This document shows positions 17,541 to 25,035 of a DNA stretch of 47,848 nt, piece by piece. Positions within the stretch are counted from its first letter, which is position 1. Every line of letters starts with the position of its first letter. The notes below the pieces were generated by a model. The model saw nothing but the letters and a program-made list of their open reading frames with translations, was not told the DNA's origin and did not search any database. This DNA is from an uncultured bacterium (GTDB taxonomy: Bacteria > Bacillota > Clostridia > Oscillospirales > Acutalibacteraceae): contig CAJMOH010000019.1 of NCBI GenBank assembly GCA_905215055.1, positions 1-47,848 of the forward strand, written 5' to 3'. The translations under genes were made by a program, and so were the position numbers.

Positions 17541-19396
17541 GCCAGCCCAGACACACCCCCCGGGGAGGCCCTCACCGCGGCCCAGGAATGGCCGGGGAAA
17601 AGGCCAAAAATTTCAAGGGCAGCTCCAAGCGGCTGCTGCAATATCTGCGTCCCTTCTGGCTGCCGGTGGCCTTTGTAATGGCCTTTGCCGCGGCCTCCAC
17701 GGTGTTTTCCATTGCGGGACCCAAGGTGCTGGCCCAGGCTACCGACGAGCTTGCCGCCGGGCTGATGCGCCTTGTCACCGGCGCCGGAGAGGGCATTGAC
17801 TTTGGCTTTATCGGCTGGGTGCTGCTGGCCCTTGCGGGCATTTACCTGCTCAGCGCCGGGTTCTCCTACGCCCAGGGCTATATTATGGCCGGGGTGACGG
17901 CGGACCTTTCCTATGGCCTGCGAAACGCCATTGAGAGGAAGATCAACAAGCTGCCCCTGGCCTATTTTCACCGGGTGAGCCAGGGCGACGTGCTTTCCCG
18001 CATTACCAACGATGTGGACACCCTGACCAGCTCTCTCAACCAGAGCGTCACCCAGCTGATTACCTCAGCCTGCACCCTGGTGGGCGTGCTGATTATGATG
18101 CTGTCCATCAGCTGGCAGCTGACCCTGGTGGCCCTGTGCATCATCCCGGTGTCCCTGGTGTTTGTCATGGTGATTGTCAAGTTTTCCCAAAAGCACTTTA
18201 AGGCCCAGCAGAACTACCTTGGCACTGTCAACGGGCAGGTGGAGGAAATGTACGGAGGCCACCTGATTGTCAAGGCCTTTGGCCGGGAAAAGGAAACCGT
18301 GGCCGCCTTTGACCAGGAAAACCAAAAGCTGTACAACGCCGGGTGGAAGGCTCAGTTTCTCTCGGGCCTGATGCAGCCGGTGATGAACTTTGTGGGCAAC
18401 CTGGGCTATGTGGTGATCTGCGTGGTGGGGGCGTCCATGGCGGCGGGCGGGTCCATGACTATCGGCGGCATCCAGGCCTTCATCCAATATGTCCGCAGCT
18501 TTACCCAGCCCATCACCCAGCTGGCCAACATTTCCAACCAGCTGCAAATGACCGTGGCCGCCGCCGAGCGGATTTTCCAGTTTTTGGACGAGCGGGAGGA
18601 GCCGGAGGAAGCCCCCAGGCTTCGCACCCAGGACTTGGACATCCGGGGAGACATTGTGTTCGACCATGTGCGCTTTGGCTATGAGGACAGCCAGGAGCTG
18701 GTGATCCACGACTTTTCCGCCGCGGTGAAGGCCGGGCAGAAGGTGGCCATTGTAGGCCCCACGGGAGCGGGCAAAACCACCATGGTCAAGCTGCTGATGC
18801 GCTTCCACGACCTGAAGGGCGGTCAGATCACCCTGGACGGCCACCCCATCACCGACTTTTCCCGCACAGACCTGCGCAGCCAGTTTGGCATGGTGCTTCA
18901 GGACGCCTGGCTGTACAGCGGCACCATTTTGGAGAACATCCGCTACGGCAGGCTGTCCGCCACGGATGAGGAGGTAAAGGAGGCCGCCAAGCTTGCCCAG
19001 GCCGACCACTTTATCCACACCCTGCCCGGAGGCTATCAGATGGAGCTCAACGAGGAAAGCACCAATGTGTCCCAGGGGCAAAAGCAGTTGCTGACCATTG
19101 CCCGGGCCATCTTGGCAGACTCCAGGGTGCTGATTTTGGACGAGGCCACCAGTTCGGTGGACACCCGCACCGAGGTGCTGATCCAGCGGGCCATGGACAA
19201 TCTGATGAAGGGCCGCACCAGCTTTATCATCGCCCACCGGCTGTCCACCATCCGGGAGGCTGACCTGATCCTTTGCATGAAGGACGGGGACATTGTGGAG
19301 CAGGGTACGCATCAGGAGCTGATGGAAAAGGGCGGCTTCTACGCCGAGCTGTACAACAGCCAGTTTGAGTCCGCCGGCGAGGCCCAGGGAGGATAA
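17537..19396 (+). CDS. ABC exporter half (catalytic-site subunit)
   Basis: A 619-residue partner of the preceding exporter subunit, with six membrane helices in about 40-340 and a C-terminal ATPase. Walker A is GPTGAGKTT (407-415) and Walker B is LILDEATSS with the catalytic E536. The signature is VSQGQ (511-515) instead of the usual LSGGQ. The pairing is complementary: this half supplies the intact Walker B and the other the intact signature, forming one active and one degenerate ATP site, as in known heterodimeric exporters. An N-terminal hydrophilic Pro/Arg/His-rich stretch (1-30) precedes the first helix. It overlaps the first half by ATGA. The exported compound is unknown. Confidence 0.93.
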   Translation: MSQPRHTPRGGPHRGPGMAGEKAKNFKGSSKRLLQYLRPFWLPVAFVMAFAAASTVFSIAGPKVLAQATDELAAGLMRLVTGAGEGIDFGFIGWVLLALAGIYLLSAGFSYAQGYIMAGVTADLSYGLRNAIERKINKLPLAYFHRVSQGDVLSRITNDVDTLTSSLNQSVTQLITSACTLVGVLIMMLSISWQLTLVALCIIPVSLVFVMVIVKFSQKHFKAQQNYLGTVNGQVEEMYGGHLIVKAFGREKETVAAFDQENQKLYNAGWKAQFLSGLMQPVMNFVGNLGYVVICVVGASMAAGGSMTIGGIQAFIQYVRSFTQPITQLANISNQLQMTVAAAERIFQFLDEREEPEEAPRLRTQDLDIRGDIVFDHVRFGYEDSQELVIHDFSAAVKAGQKVAIVGPTGAGKTTMVKLLMRFHDLKGGQITLDGHPITDFSRTDLRSQFGMVLQDAWLYSGTILENIRYGRLSATDEEVKEAAKLAQADHFIHTLPGGYQMELNEESTNVSQGQKQLLTIARAILADSRVLILDEATSSVDTRTEVLIQRAMDNLMKGRTSFIIAHRLSTIREADLILCMKDGDIVEQGTHQELMEKGGFYAELYNSQFESAGEAQGG

Positions 19397-19410
19397 GGGG
19401 GAATCAGGCT

Positions 19411-20019
19411 ATGAAATACCGCGTCATTACCATTGAGAGGGAGTACGCCAGCGGCGGCACCCAGGTGGGAAAGCTTGCCGGCCGGGCTTTGGGAATTCCG
19501 GTATACGGAAGGGAGATTCTGGAGATGGTGGCCCAGGAGGGACACACCACCCCGGAGTATATCGAGCATTTGGAGGAGACAGACACCAACTCTCTGCTGT
19601 ATTCTCTGGTGGCCATGGCCAAAACCGCCAAGGGCCAGCTGCCGGAGATCTCCCGCACGGACCAGCTGAATCTGCTGGAGGGGCGGATGATAGAGCGGCT
19701 GGCCCAGCAAGGCCCCTGCGTCATTGTGGGGCGGTGCGCGGGCTGGGTGCTGCGGGAGCGGGACGACGTGCTTAACGTGTTTATCCACGCTGGCCGCCAG
19801 GAGCGCCTGCGCCGGGCTGTGGAGGAATATCAGGTGCCGAAGAGCCAGGCGGCGGCAGTACTGCACCGGTTTGACCACCGGAGGTCCAACTTCTACCACG
19901 CCAACACAGGGCTTTCCTGGCGGGACCGTGAGGGCTATCACATGGTGCTGGACAGCGGCCTGCTGGGGGTGGATCAGTGCGCCGCCCTGCTGGTCCACGC
20001 CGCCCGGGGCGAGGCGTAG
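19411..20019 (+). CDS. cytidylate kinase-like family protein
   Basis: A 202-residue P-loop protein of the cytidylate kinase-2 family, common in Clostridia and often of unproven substrate. The N-terminus reads VITIEREYASGGTQVGKLAG, with the P-loop replaced by the family's SGGTQVGK variant. CVIVGRCAGWVL and the basic RERLRR region match later family motifs. It is not the main Cmk, which has a GxxGxGKST loop. It starts 14 nt after the ABC gene, behind GGGGGAATC, and probably belongs to the marR-ABC transcript. It might act on nucleotides or serve another kinase role; the context does not decide. Confidence 0.8.
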   Translation: MKYRVITIEREYASGGTQVGKLAGRALGIPVYGREILEMVAQEGHTTPEYIEHLEETDTNSLLYSLVAMAKTAKGQLPEISRTDQLNLLEGRMIERLAQQGPCVIVGRCAGWVLRERDDVLNVFIHAGRQERLRRAVEEYQVPKSQAAAVLHRFDHRRSNFYHANTGLSWRDREGYHMVLDSGLLGVDQCAALLVHAARGEA

Positions 20020-20022
20020 CCT

Positions 20023-20904
20023 ATGGAGGTGTGGGTGATGGTGAACACCCGGGCGGGACGGCAGCGCCCCCGGGAAAACGGAGAGCGGGTCCGGCGGGTA
20101 TTCGCCCTGGGCGGCGCTCATACCCGAACCGCTTACACCGCCAGTCTGGAGGAGGCGGACAGCTTTTTGGAAAGGGCTGCCGCCGCGGGGCCGGACCTGC
20201 TGGTTATCTGCGGCGGCGACGGCACCCTGAGCCACAGCGTCAATGTGCTGGCCCGGCTGGGGGCGGACCTTCCTCTGGGGTATGTGCCTATGGGTACCAC
20301 CAACGATTTCGCCGCCTCTCTGGGACTGCCCAAGGAGCCTGGCAGAGCCGCGGAGCAAATCCTGCGGGGAAAGAGCCGCCGGCTGGACCTGGGTTGTGTG
20401 GGAGGACAGAGGTTTTTGTATGTGGCCTCCTTTGGGGCCTTTACCCAGTCCTCCTACAAGGCGCCTCCCCAGGTGAAGGCCATGCTGGGCCACCTGGCCT
20501 ATGTGCTGGAAAGCGCCCGGGAGCTGCCCTTTTTAAAGCCCTGTCCCCTGCGGGTGGAGACGGAAGGCGCCTGCTGGGAGGGAGAGTTCCTTTTCGGCGC
20601 GGTGACAAATTCCCTGTGGGTGGGCGGCGTGATGCAGCTGGATCCGGAGCAGGTCCGGCTGGACGACGGCTTGCTGGAGTTGACCCTGGTGCGCATGCCC
20701 AAAAACCCCGTGGAGCTGGGGCAGGTTGCCCATATGCTCCGGCGGGGCAGCCTGGATGGGCAGCTGGTGACGCAGGCCTCTGTGCGGCGGGCGGCTTTTG
20801 CCTGCGGGGAGGAGTTTCCCTGGTCCCTGGACGGGGAGTACCTTCCCGGCGCGCCCCGGCTGGAACTGGAGGCTCTGCCCCAAGCGCTGGAGCTTCGGCT
20901 GTAA
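20023..20904 (+). CDS. diacylglycerol/lipid kinase family protein (DagK/YegS-like)
   Basis: A 293-residue cytoplasmic or peripheral membrane lipid kinase with a DAGK catalytic domain. Motifs are the nucleotide loop CGGDGTL (GGDGT at 64-68) and PMGTTNDFA (GTTNDFA at 91-97). The C-terminal half is the beta-sandwich of the YegS/DgkB fold. It would phosphorylate diacylglycerol or a related lipid with ATP. I kept the ATG at 20023, three nt after the preceding stop, because it includes the first beta strand (EVWVMVNTRAG); a GGAGGTG site inside the gene could also initiate at 20038. It is last in the marR operon, followed by a strong terminator. Confidence 0.88.
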   Translation: MEVWVMVNTRAGRQRPRENGERVRRVFALGGAHTRTAYTASLEEADSFLERAAAAGPDLLVICGGDGTLSHSVNVLARLGADLPLGYVPMGTTNDFAASLGLPKEPGRAAEQILRGKSRRLDLGCVGGQRFLYVASFGAFTQSSYKAPPQVKAMLGHLAYVLESARELPFLKPCPLRVETEGACWEGEFLFGAVTNSLWVGGVMQLDPEQVRLDDGLLELTLVRMPKNPVELGQVAHMLRRGSLDGQLVTQASVRRAAFACGEEFPWSLDGEYLPGAPRLELEALPQALELRL

Positions 20905-20913
20905 CAGGAAATC

Positions 20914-20947
20914 AAAAAAGGGACTGCCGGAAAGGCGGTCCCTTTTT
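20914..20947. terminator. bidirectional terminator between lipid kinase and symporter
   Basis: AAAAAGGGACTGCC pairs with GGCGGTCCCTTTTT around GGAAA, with A and T tails on both sides. Its GGGACTGCC core recurs in the terminators at 27160 and 27216. Confidence 0.9.
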
Positions 20948-20959
20948 CTGTGGGGGAGG

Positions 20960-22453
20960 TCAGGCTTCGCCCTCCCGCTTCTGGTAAAAGGCTGGGTTGG
21001 CTCCGCCGCCGGCCCAGCCCCGCTTCCGGGCCAGAAGGCTGACCGCCCAGCACAGGGCAAAGGAAATCAGCATGGCCAGGCAGGCGTACAGCGGGCCGTT
21101 GGGAGTGGTGAACCCAGAGGCCGCCGCCGGCACAAAGGCGGTGAGAAAACCCCCCAGCATCCCGGCCCAGGCCCCCGCCCGGTTGACACCCTTCCAATAC
21201 AGGGTCAGCACATAGGGGGCCAAAAACGCCCCGGAGAGAATCCCCCAGGAGTAGGACATCATCTCCAGAATCGGGGTGGGATAGTTGGCGATGAGATAGC
21301 TTAAAACCACAAAGGCCAGGCACAGCAGCCGGGTGACGGTGGCCAGGGTCTTTTCCCCCAGGCCCTTGAGCCAGCTGGCTTTAATCAGGTCCATGGAGAC
21401 GGTGGAGCAGGCCGTCAGGGTGATGCTGGACAGGGTGGACACCGAGGCGGAGATCAGCAGCACCAGAATAACCCCGATGAGCAGGTTGGGCAGCCCGGCG
21501 GAATTGAGCATGATGGGAACAATGTAATCCGTGCCGCCCTCCGGCAGAGCCTCCCCAAAAAACAGGTGGGAGAAGGACCCGATGAAGTAGCCGCCCCCCG
21601 CCACCAGCAGGGAGAAGAAGGTGGAGATGATTACCCCCCGGCTCACCTCCCGCTTGTCCCGGATGCCGTAATATTTGTGAACCATCTGGGGCAGGCCCCA
21701 GGTGCCAAAGCTGGTCATCAGCACGGTGGAAATCAGGGCCAGAGCCGAGGAGCCGGGCAGGGGCGCCATCTCGTGGGAGCGCATGTAGTCCAGCATGTTG
21801 GAGAAGCCCTGGGAAAGCCCCCCCACCTGGGGGGACTGAACCACCAGCACAATCAGGGCCGCCACCCCCACCATCATGATAAAGCCCTGAACAAAGTCGG
21901 CCTTCAGGGTGGCCATATAGCCTCCCAGCACCAGCACCACCGCCGAGGCAATGGCGATAATCAGCATGCACACCTGCTCGTCAATGCCCAAAATCACCGA
22001 GCAAACGCTGGTAAGGCCCTTGTACACCGAGGCCGAGTAGGGGATGAGAAACACAAAGATCACCACGCAGGAAAACAGCCGCATGGCCGGGCTTTGAAAC
22101 CGCTTTTCAAAAAGCTGGGGCATGGACTTGATGTCGTGGCGGCGGGTCAGGTCCCGGGTGCGGTTGGCCAGCACCAGCCAGGCCAGCAGGGTGCCGAACA
22201 CCGCGTTGCCCACCCCCACCAGCACGCTCCACAGGCCGTAGCTCCACCCAGAGCCGCCGGAATAGCCGATGAACATCACCGCGGAGAAATAGGCCGTGCC
22301 GTAGGAGAGGGCGGAAATCCACGCCCCGGCGCTGCGGCCTCCCACGGTAAAGCCGGCCATGTCCGTACCCTTGCGGGAGTACCACACGCCAATGCCCAGC
22401 ATAAACAGCGCGTACACGCCAATGACAACCCAAATGGTCACTTCCTTGCTCAT
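20960..22453 (-). CDS. sodium/solute symporter (SSS family, PutP-like)
   Basis: A 497-residue transporter with about thirteen membrane helices, expected to take up an organic solute with Na+. Family features include the N-terminal helix then FTVGGRSAGAWISALSYGTAYFSAVMF (about 35-61), which is the SSS substrate/Na+ region, and the later LISASVSTLSSI, which holds the Na+-coordinating Ser/Thr of helix 8. I chose the ATG at 22453, with GGAGTGGAAGG upstream; the alternative 14 codons earlier lies inside the leader operator. Substrate could be proline, pantothenate, a sugar or another solute. It converges on the lipid kinase gene and is monocistronic, with an operator-like array in the leader. Confidence 0.9.
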   Translation of the reverse strand: MSKEVTIWVVIGVYALFMLGIGVWYSRKGTDMAGFTVGGRSAGAWISALSYGTAYFSAVMFIGYSGGSGWSYGLWSVLVGVGNAVFGTLLAWLVLANRTRDLTRRHDIKSMPQLFEKRFQSPAMRLFSCVVIFVFLIPYSASVYKGLTSVCSVILGIDEQVCMLIIAIASAVVLVLGGYMATLKADFVQGFIMMVGVAALIVLVVQSPQVGGLSQGFSNMLDYMRSHEMAPLPGSSALALISTVLMTSFGTWGLPQMVHKYYGIRDKREVSRGVIISTFFSLLVAGGGYFIGSFSHLFFGEALPEGGTDYIVPIMLNSAGLPNLLIGVILVLLISASVSTLSSITLTACSTVSMDLIKASWLKGLGEKTLATVTRLLCLAFVVLSYLIANYPTPILEMMSYSWGILSGAFLAPYVLTLYWKGVNRAGAWAGMLGGFLTAFVPAAASGFTTPNGPLYACLAMLISFALCWAVSLLARKRGWAGGGANPAFYQKREGEA

Positions 22454-22481
22454 ACCTTCCACTCCTCGAATGCTTTTGTCA

Positions 22482-22507
22482 TTTAAAGCACACATGCTTT
22501 AAAGCAT
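22482..22507. promoter_or_regulatory. overlapping palindromes in the symporter leader, candidate operator
   Basis: TTTAAAGCA (22482-22490) and TGCTTTAAA (22495-22503) are perfect arms around CACA. The second arm also starts the perfect palindrome ATGCTTTAAAGCAT (22494-22507), and a further GCGCTAAAG half-site follows at 22512-22520. The cluster lies just downstream of the symporter promoter (22528-22556), where a bound repressor would block elongation. Confidence 0.55.
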
Positions 22508-22527
22508 AGGTGCGCTAAAGTGAAATG

Positions 22528-22556
22528 ATTGTAGCATATCCCCGGGAGAAAATCAA
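22528..22556 (-). promoter_or_regulatory. sigma-A promoter of the symporter
   Basis: On the minus strand, TTGATT (22551-22556) and TACAAT (22528-22533) are 17 nt apart, with TGC before the -10. Confidence 0.65.
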
Positions 22557-22629
22557 GAGCGAAGCCAGCGTTTTTTCAGAGAGAGAGCCTTGGCCGGCCG
22601 GGATCTGGTTTGGCCCGAGGGGGGCGCGC

Positions 22630-22646
22630 TTCACAAATTCTTCACG
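22630..22646 (+). promoter_or_regulatory. direct repeat upstream of the response regulator promoter (Pho-box-like)
   Basis: TTCACA and TTCACG are direct repeats with an 11-bp period (five-nt spacer AATTC), just upstream of the -35. OmpR/PhoP-family regulators bind such TT(A/C)ACA-N5-TT(A/C)ACA repeats, so this may be an autoactivation site for the regulator encoded downstream. Confidence 0.5.
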
Positions 22647-22654
22647 GCTTTTTC

Positions 22655-22683
22655 TTGCTTTTGCCACAGAGAACGGGTACAAT
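22655..22683 (+). promoter_or_regulatory. promoter of the two-component/HtrA operon
   Basis: TTGCTT (22655-22660) and TACAAT (22678-22683) are 17 nt apart. The weak -35 together with the adjacent direct repeat suits activation. Confidence 0.6.
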
Positions 22684-22741
22684 ATTTTACATTGGGGGAA
22701 AATACCCAAACGAGAGAAACTTTGGAAAGGGAGTGTCCCTG

Positions 22742-23437
22742 ATGGCATCTGGAAAAATCCTGATTGTGGACGACGATACCAATATCTGCGAGCTGCTGCG
22801 TTTATACATTGAGAAGGAGGGCTTTGAGGCCTCTATTGCCAACGACGGCGAAACCGCCCTGAAGATGTTCGACTCGGTAAACCCGGACCTGATCCTGCTG
22901 GACATTATGCTGCCGGGCCTGGATGGGTGGCAGGTGTGCCGGGAGATTCGGAAGAAATCCAACCGGCCCATCATCATGCTCACCGCCAAGGGCGAGGTGT
23001 TCGACAAGGTGCTGGGCCTGGAGCTGGGCGCCGACGACTATGTGGTAAAGCCCTTTGAGACCAAGGAGGTCATCGCCCGGATCAACGCCGTGCTGCGGCG
23101 CAGCGGCAAGCACAGCGAGGAAAAGGAAGAGAACAAGGTGGTCACCTATGAAAACCTGTCCATCAACCTGACCAACTATGAGCTGAAGGTGAAGGGCGTG
23201 CAGGTGGACACGCCTCCCAAGGAGATGGAGCTGATCTACCACCTGGCCTCCAACCCCAACCGGGTGTTCACCCGGGACCAGCTGCTGGACGAGGTGTGGG
23301 GCTTTGACTATTACGGCGACAGCCGCACGGTGGACGTCCATGTAAAGCGCCTGCGGGAAAAGCTGGAGGGCGCCTCGGACAAGTGGGCCTTAAAAACCGT
23401 GTGGGGCGTGGGCTACAAGTTTGAGGTGAAGGAATGA
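22742..23437 (+). CDS. OmpR/PhoB-family response regulator
   Basis: A 231-residue regulator with an N-terminal receiver domain (phosphoacceptor D54; acidic D10-D12; T81; K103 in VVKPFE). A C-terminal winged helix runs from about 130 to 231 (motif SRTVDVHVKRLREKL, then TVWGVGYKFE). It would be phosphorylated by the kinase next door and bind direct repeats. I chose the ATG at 22742, where the receiver domain begins, with AAAGGGAG upstream. It overlaps the kinase gene by ATGA. The operon (regulator, kinase, HtrA, YbaK) resembles the CssRS-HtrA envelope-stress arrangement of Bacillus; a PhoP-like role is the alternative. Confidence 0.92.
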   Translation: MASGKILIVDDDTNICELLRLYIEKEGFEASIANDGETALKMFDSVNPDLILLDIMLPGLDGWQVCREIRKKSNRPIIMLTAKGEVFDKVLGLELGADDYVVKPFETKEVIARINAVLRRSGKHSEEKEENKVVTYENLSINLTNYELKVKGVQVDTPPKEMELIYHLASNPNRVFTRDQLLDEVWGFDYYGDSRTVDVHVKRLREKLEGASDKWALKTVWGVGYKFEVKE

Positions 23438-25035
23438 GCGGCAGAGGCCCCCGGCGGGTTGCCATGCAAAAGAGCATCTTCACCAGGTATCTGGGCATCA
23501 CCATGGGCATTGTGGTGCTCAGCTTCATCATGCTGGGCACGGTGATGATGGCCTTTTTTTCCCAGTATTGGCGGGACGAGAAGAAGGACCTGCTCACCCA
23601 AAACGCCAACTCCATTGCGGACATGTCCAGTGTGTTTCTCACCAAAACCAGCGAGGACAGCTATCAGCTGCAAACTGCCGTGCTGAAAAGCTTTATCGAC
23701 ACCTTCTCTACCAGCATTGACGCGGATATTTTCATCACCGACCTGGAGGGCAACATTCTGCTGGGAAACTACCCCAACAGCAAGCTGCAAAGCCCTCAGT
23801 CCGTGCCCCAGCAGATTGTGGCCCAGGCCTCTCAGGGCCTGTACGAGAGCCGGAATACCTTTGGCGGGCTGTATAAAAGCCCCTCCTATATCATCGGCGT
23901 ACCCATGTACGCCGGGGAGGAGAACCTGTGCGTGGGGGCGGTGTTCGCCGCCACCAGCGTCAGCACGGTGAACGCCTTTCAGGGGGAGGCTTTTCAGATG
24001 TTCCTGGTGGCCGCCGCGGCCGCCCTGGGCATCACCTTTATTGTGGTGGGGGCCTTTGCCTTCCGGCTGGTAAAGCCTCTGCGTCAAATGTCCGCCGCGG
24101 CCCGCAGCTTTGGCAGCGGGGACTTTTCGGTGCGGGTTCCTGTCACCAGCGCCGACGAGCTGGGCCAGCTGGCCATCTCCTTTAACAACATGGCCAATTC
24201 CCTGTCCAACTCCGAAGGCACCCGCAGAAGCTTTATCGCCAACGTGTCCCACGAGCTGAAAACCCCCATGACCACCATCGCCGGGTTTATCGACGGCATT
24301 TTGGACGGCACCATTCCCAGAGAGCAGGAGGACAAATACCTCCACGTTGTCTCCGATGAGGTGAAGCGCCTGTCCCGGCTGGTAAAATCCATGCTGGACC
24401 TGTCCCGCATTGACAGCGGCGAGATGAAGCTGCATCCCACCAGCTTTGACATCACCAATACCCTGGTCACCACCCTGCTGACCTTCGAGCAGAAGATCGA
24501 CGAGAAGCAGATCGAGATCCGGGGCCTGGAGGAAGCCGTTCCCCAGATGGTTTGGGGCGACCAGGACCTGCTGCACCAGGTGGTGTACAACCTGATTGAG
24601 AACGCGGTGAAGTTCACCAACCAGGGCGGGGCCATCTCCGTGCAGATTTCCGACAGCATCGACCGCACCACCGTGGTGATTGAGAACACCGGCCCGGGCA
24701 TTGCCCCCGAGGACCTGCCCATGATCTTCGAGCGGTTTTACAAGACGGACAAGTCCCGCAGCCGGGACAAGAACGGCATGGGCTTGGGGCTGTACATTGT
24801 GCGGACCATTTTAAAGCTGCACGGCGGGGATATTTCCGTCAGCTCGGCGGTGAACCAGTTCTGCCGGTTTGAGTTTTATATTCCCAAGCCCCAGGAGGCC
24901 CCCAAGCTGAAGGATACCGGTTCCTTCAAGCTGAAGGAGCCGGCTTCCCGCAAGGCCAAGGAAAAGAAAGAGGCCCCCCGTGACAAGCAGGAGCCTGAAA
25001 GGAGCAAGGAAGATGACGGACGACCAGATGAATAA
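23434..25035 (+). CDS. HAMP-domain sensor histidine kinase
   Basis: A 533-residue membrane kinase. The first helix is at about 20-42 and a sensor loop of about 145 residues lies outside the cell (PAS/Cache-like, with IDADIFITDLEGNILLGN). A second helix (about 190-210) leads into HAMP (about 212-262). The dimerisation/phosphoacceptor box is NVSHELKTPMTTIAG with H273. The ATPase domain has an N box (LIENAVKF), NTGPGIAPEDLP and a GMGLGLYIV G2 box. A Lys/Glu-rich tail of about 50 residues follows the ATPase and is not usual in the family. Its 3' end overlaps the next gene by 23 nt in another frame. The signal is unknown, but the operon suggests envelope or protein-folding stress. Confidence 0.92.
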   Translation: MSGRGPRRVAMQKSIFTRYLGITMGIVVLSFIMLGTVMMAFFSQYWRDEKKDLLTQNANSIADMSSVFLTKTSEDSYQLQTAVLKSFIDTFSTSIDADIFITDLEGNILLGNYPNSKLQSPQSVPQQIVAQASQGLYESRNTFGGLYKSPSYIIGVPMYAGEENLCVGAVFAATSVSTVNAFQGEAFQMFLVAAAAALGITFIVVGAFAFRLVKPLRQMSAAARSFGSGDFSVRVPVTSADELGQLAISFNNMANSLSNSEGTRRSFIANVSHELKTPMTTIAGFIDGILDGTIPREQEDKYLHVVSDEVKRLSRLVKSMLDLSRIDSGEMKLHPTSFDITNTLVTTLLTFEQKIDEKQIEIRGLEEAVPQMVWGDQDLLHQVVYNLIENAVKFTNQGGAISVQISDSIDRTTVVIENTGPGIAPEDLPMIFERFYKTDKSRSRDKNGMGLGLYIVRTILKLHGGDISVSSAVNQFCRFEFYIPKPQEAPKLKDTGSFKLKEPASRKAKEKKEAPRDKQEPERSKEDDGRPDE

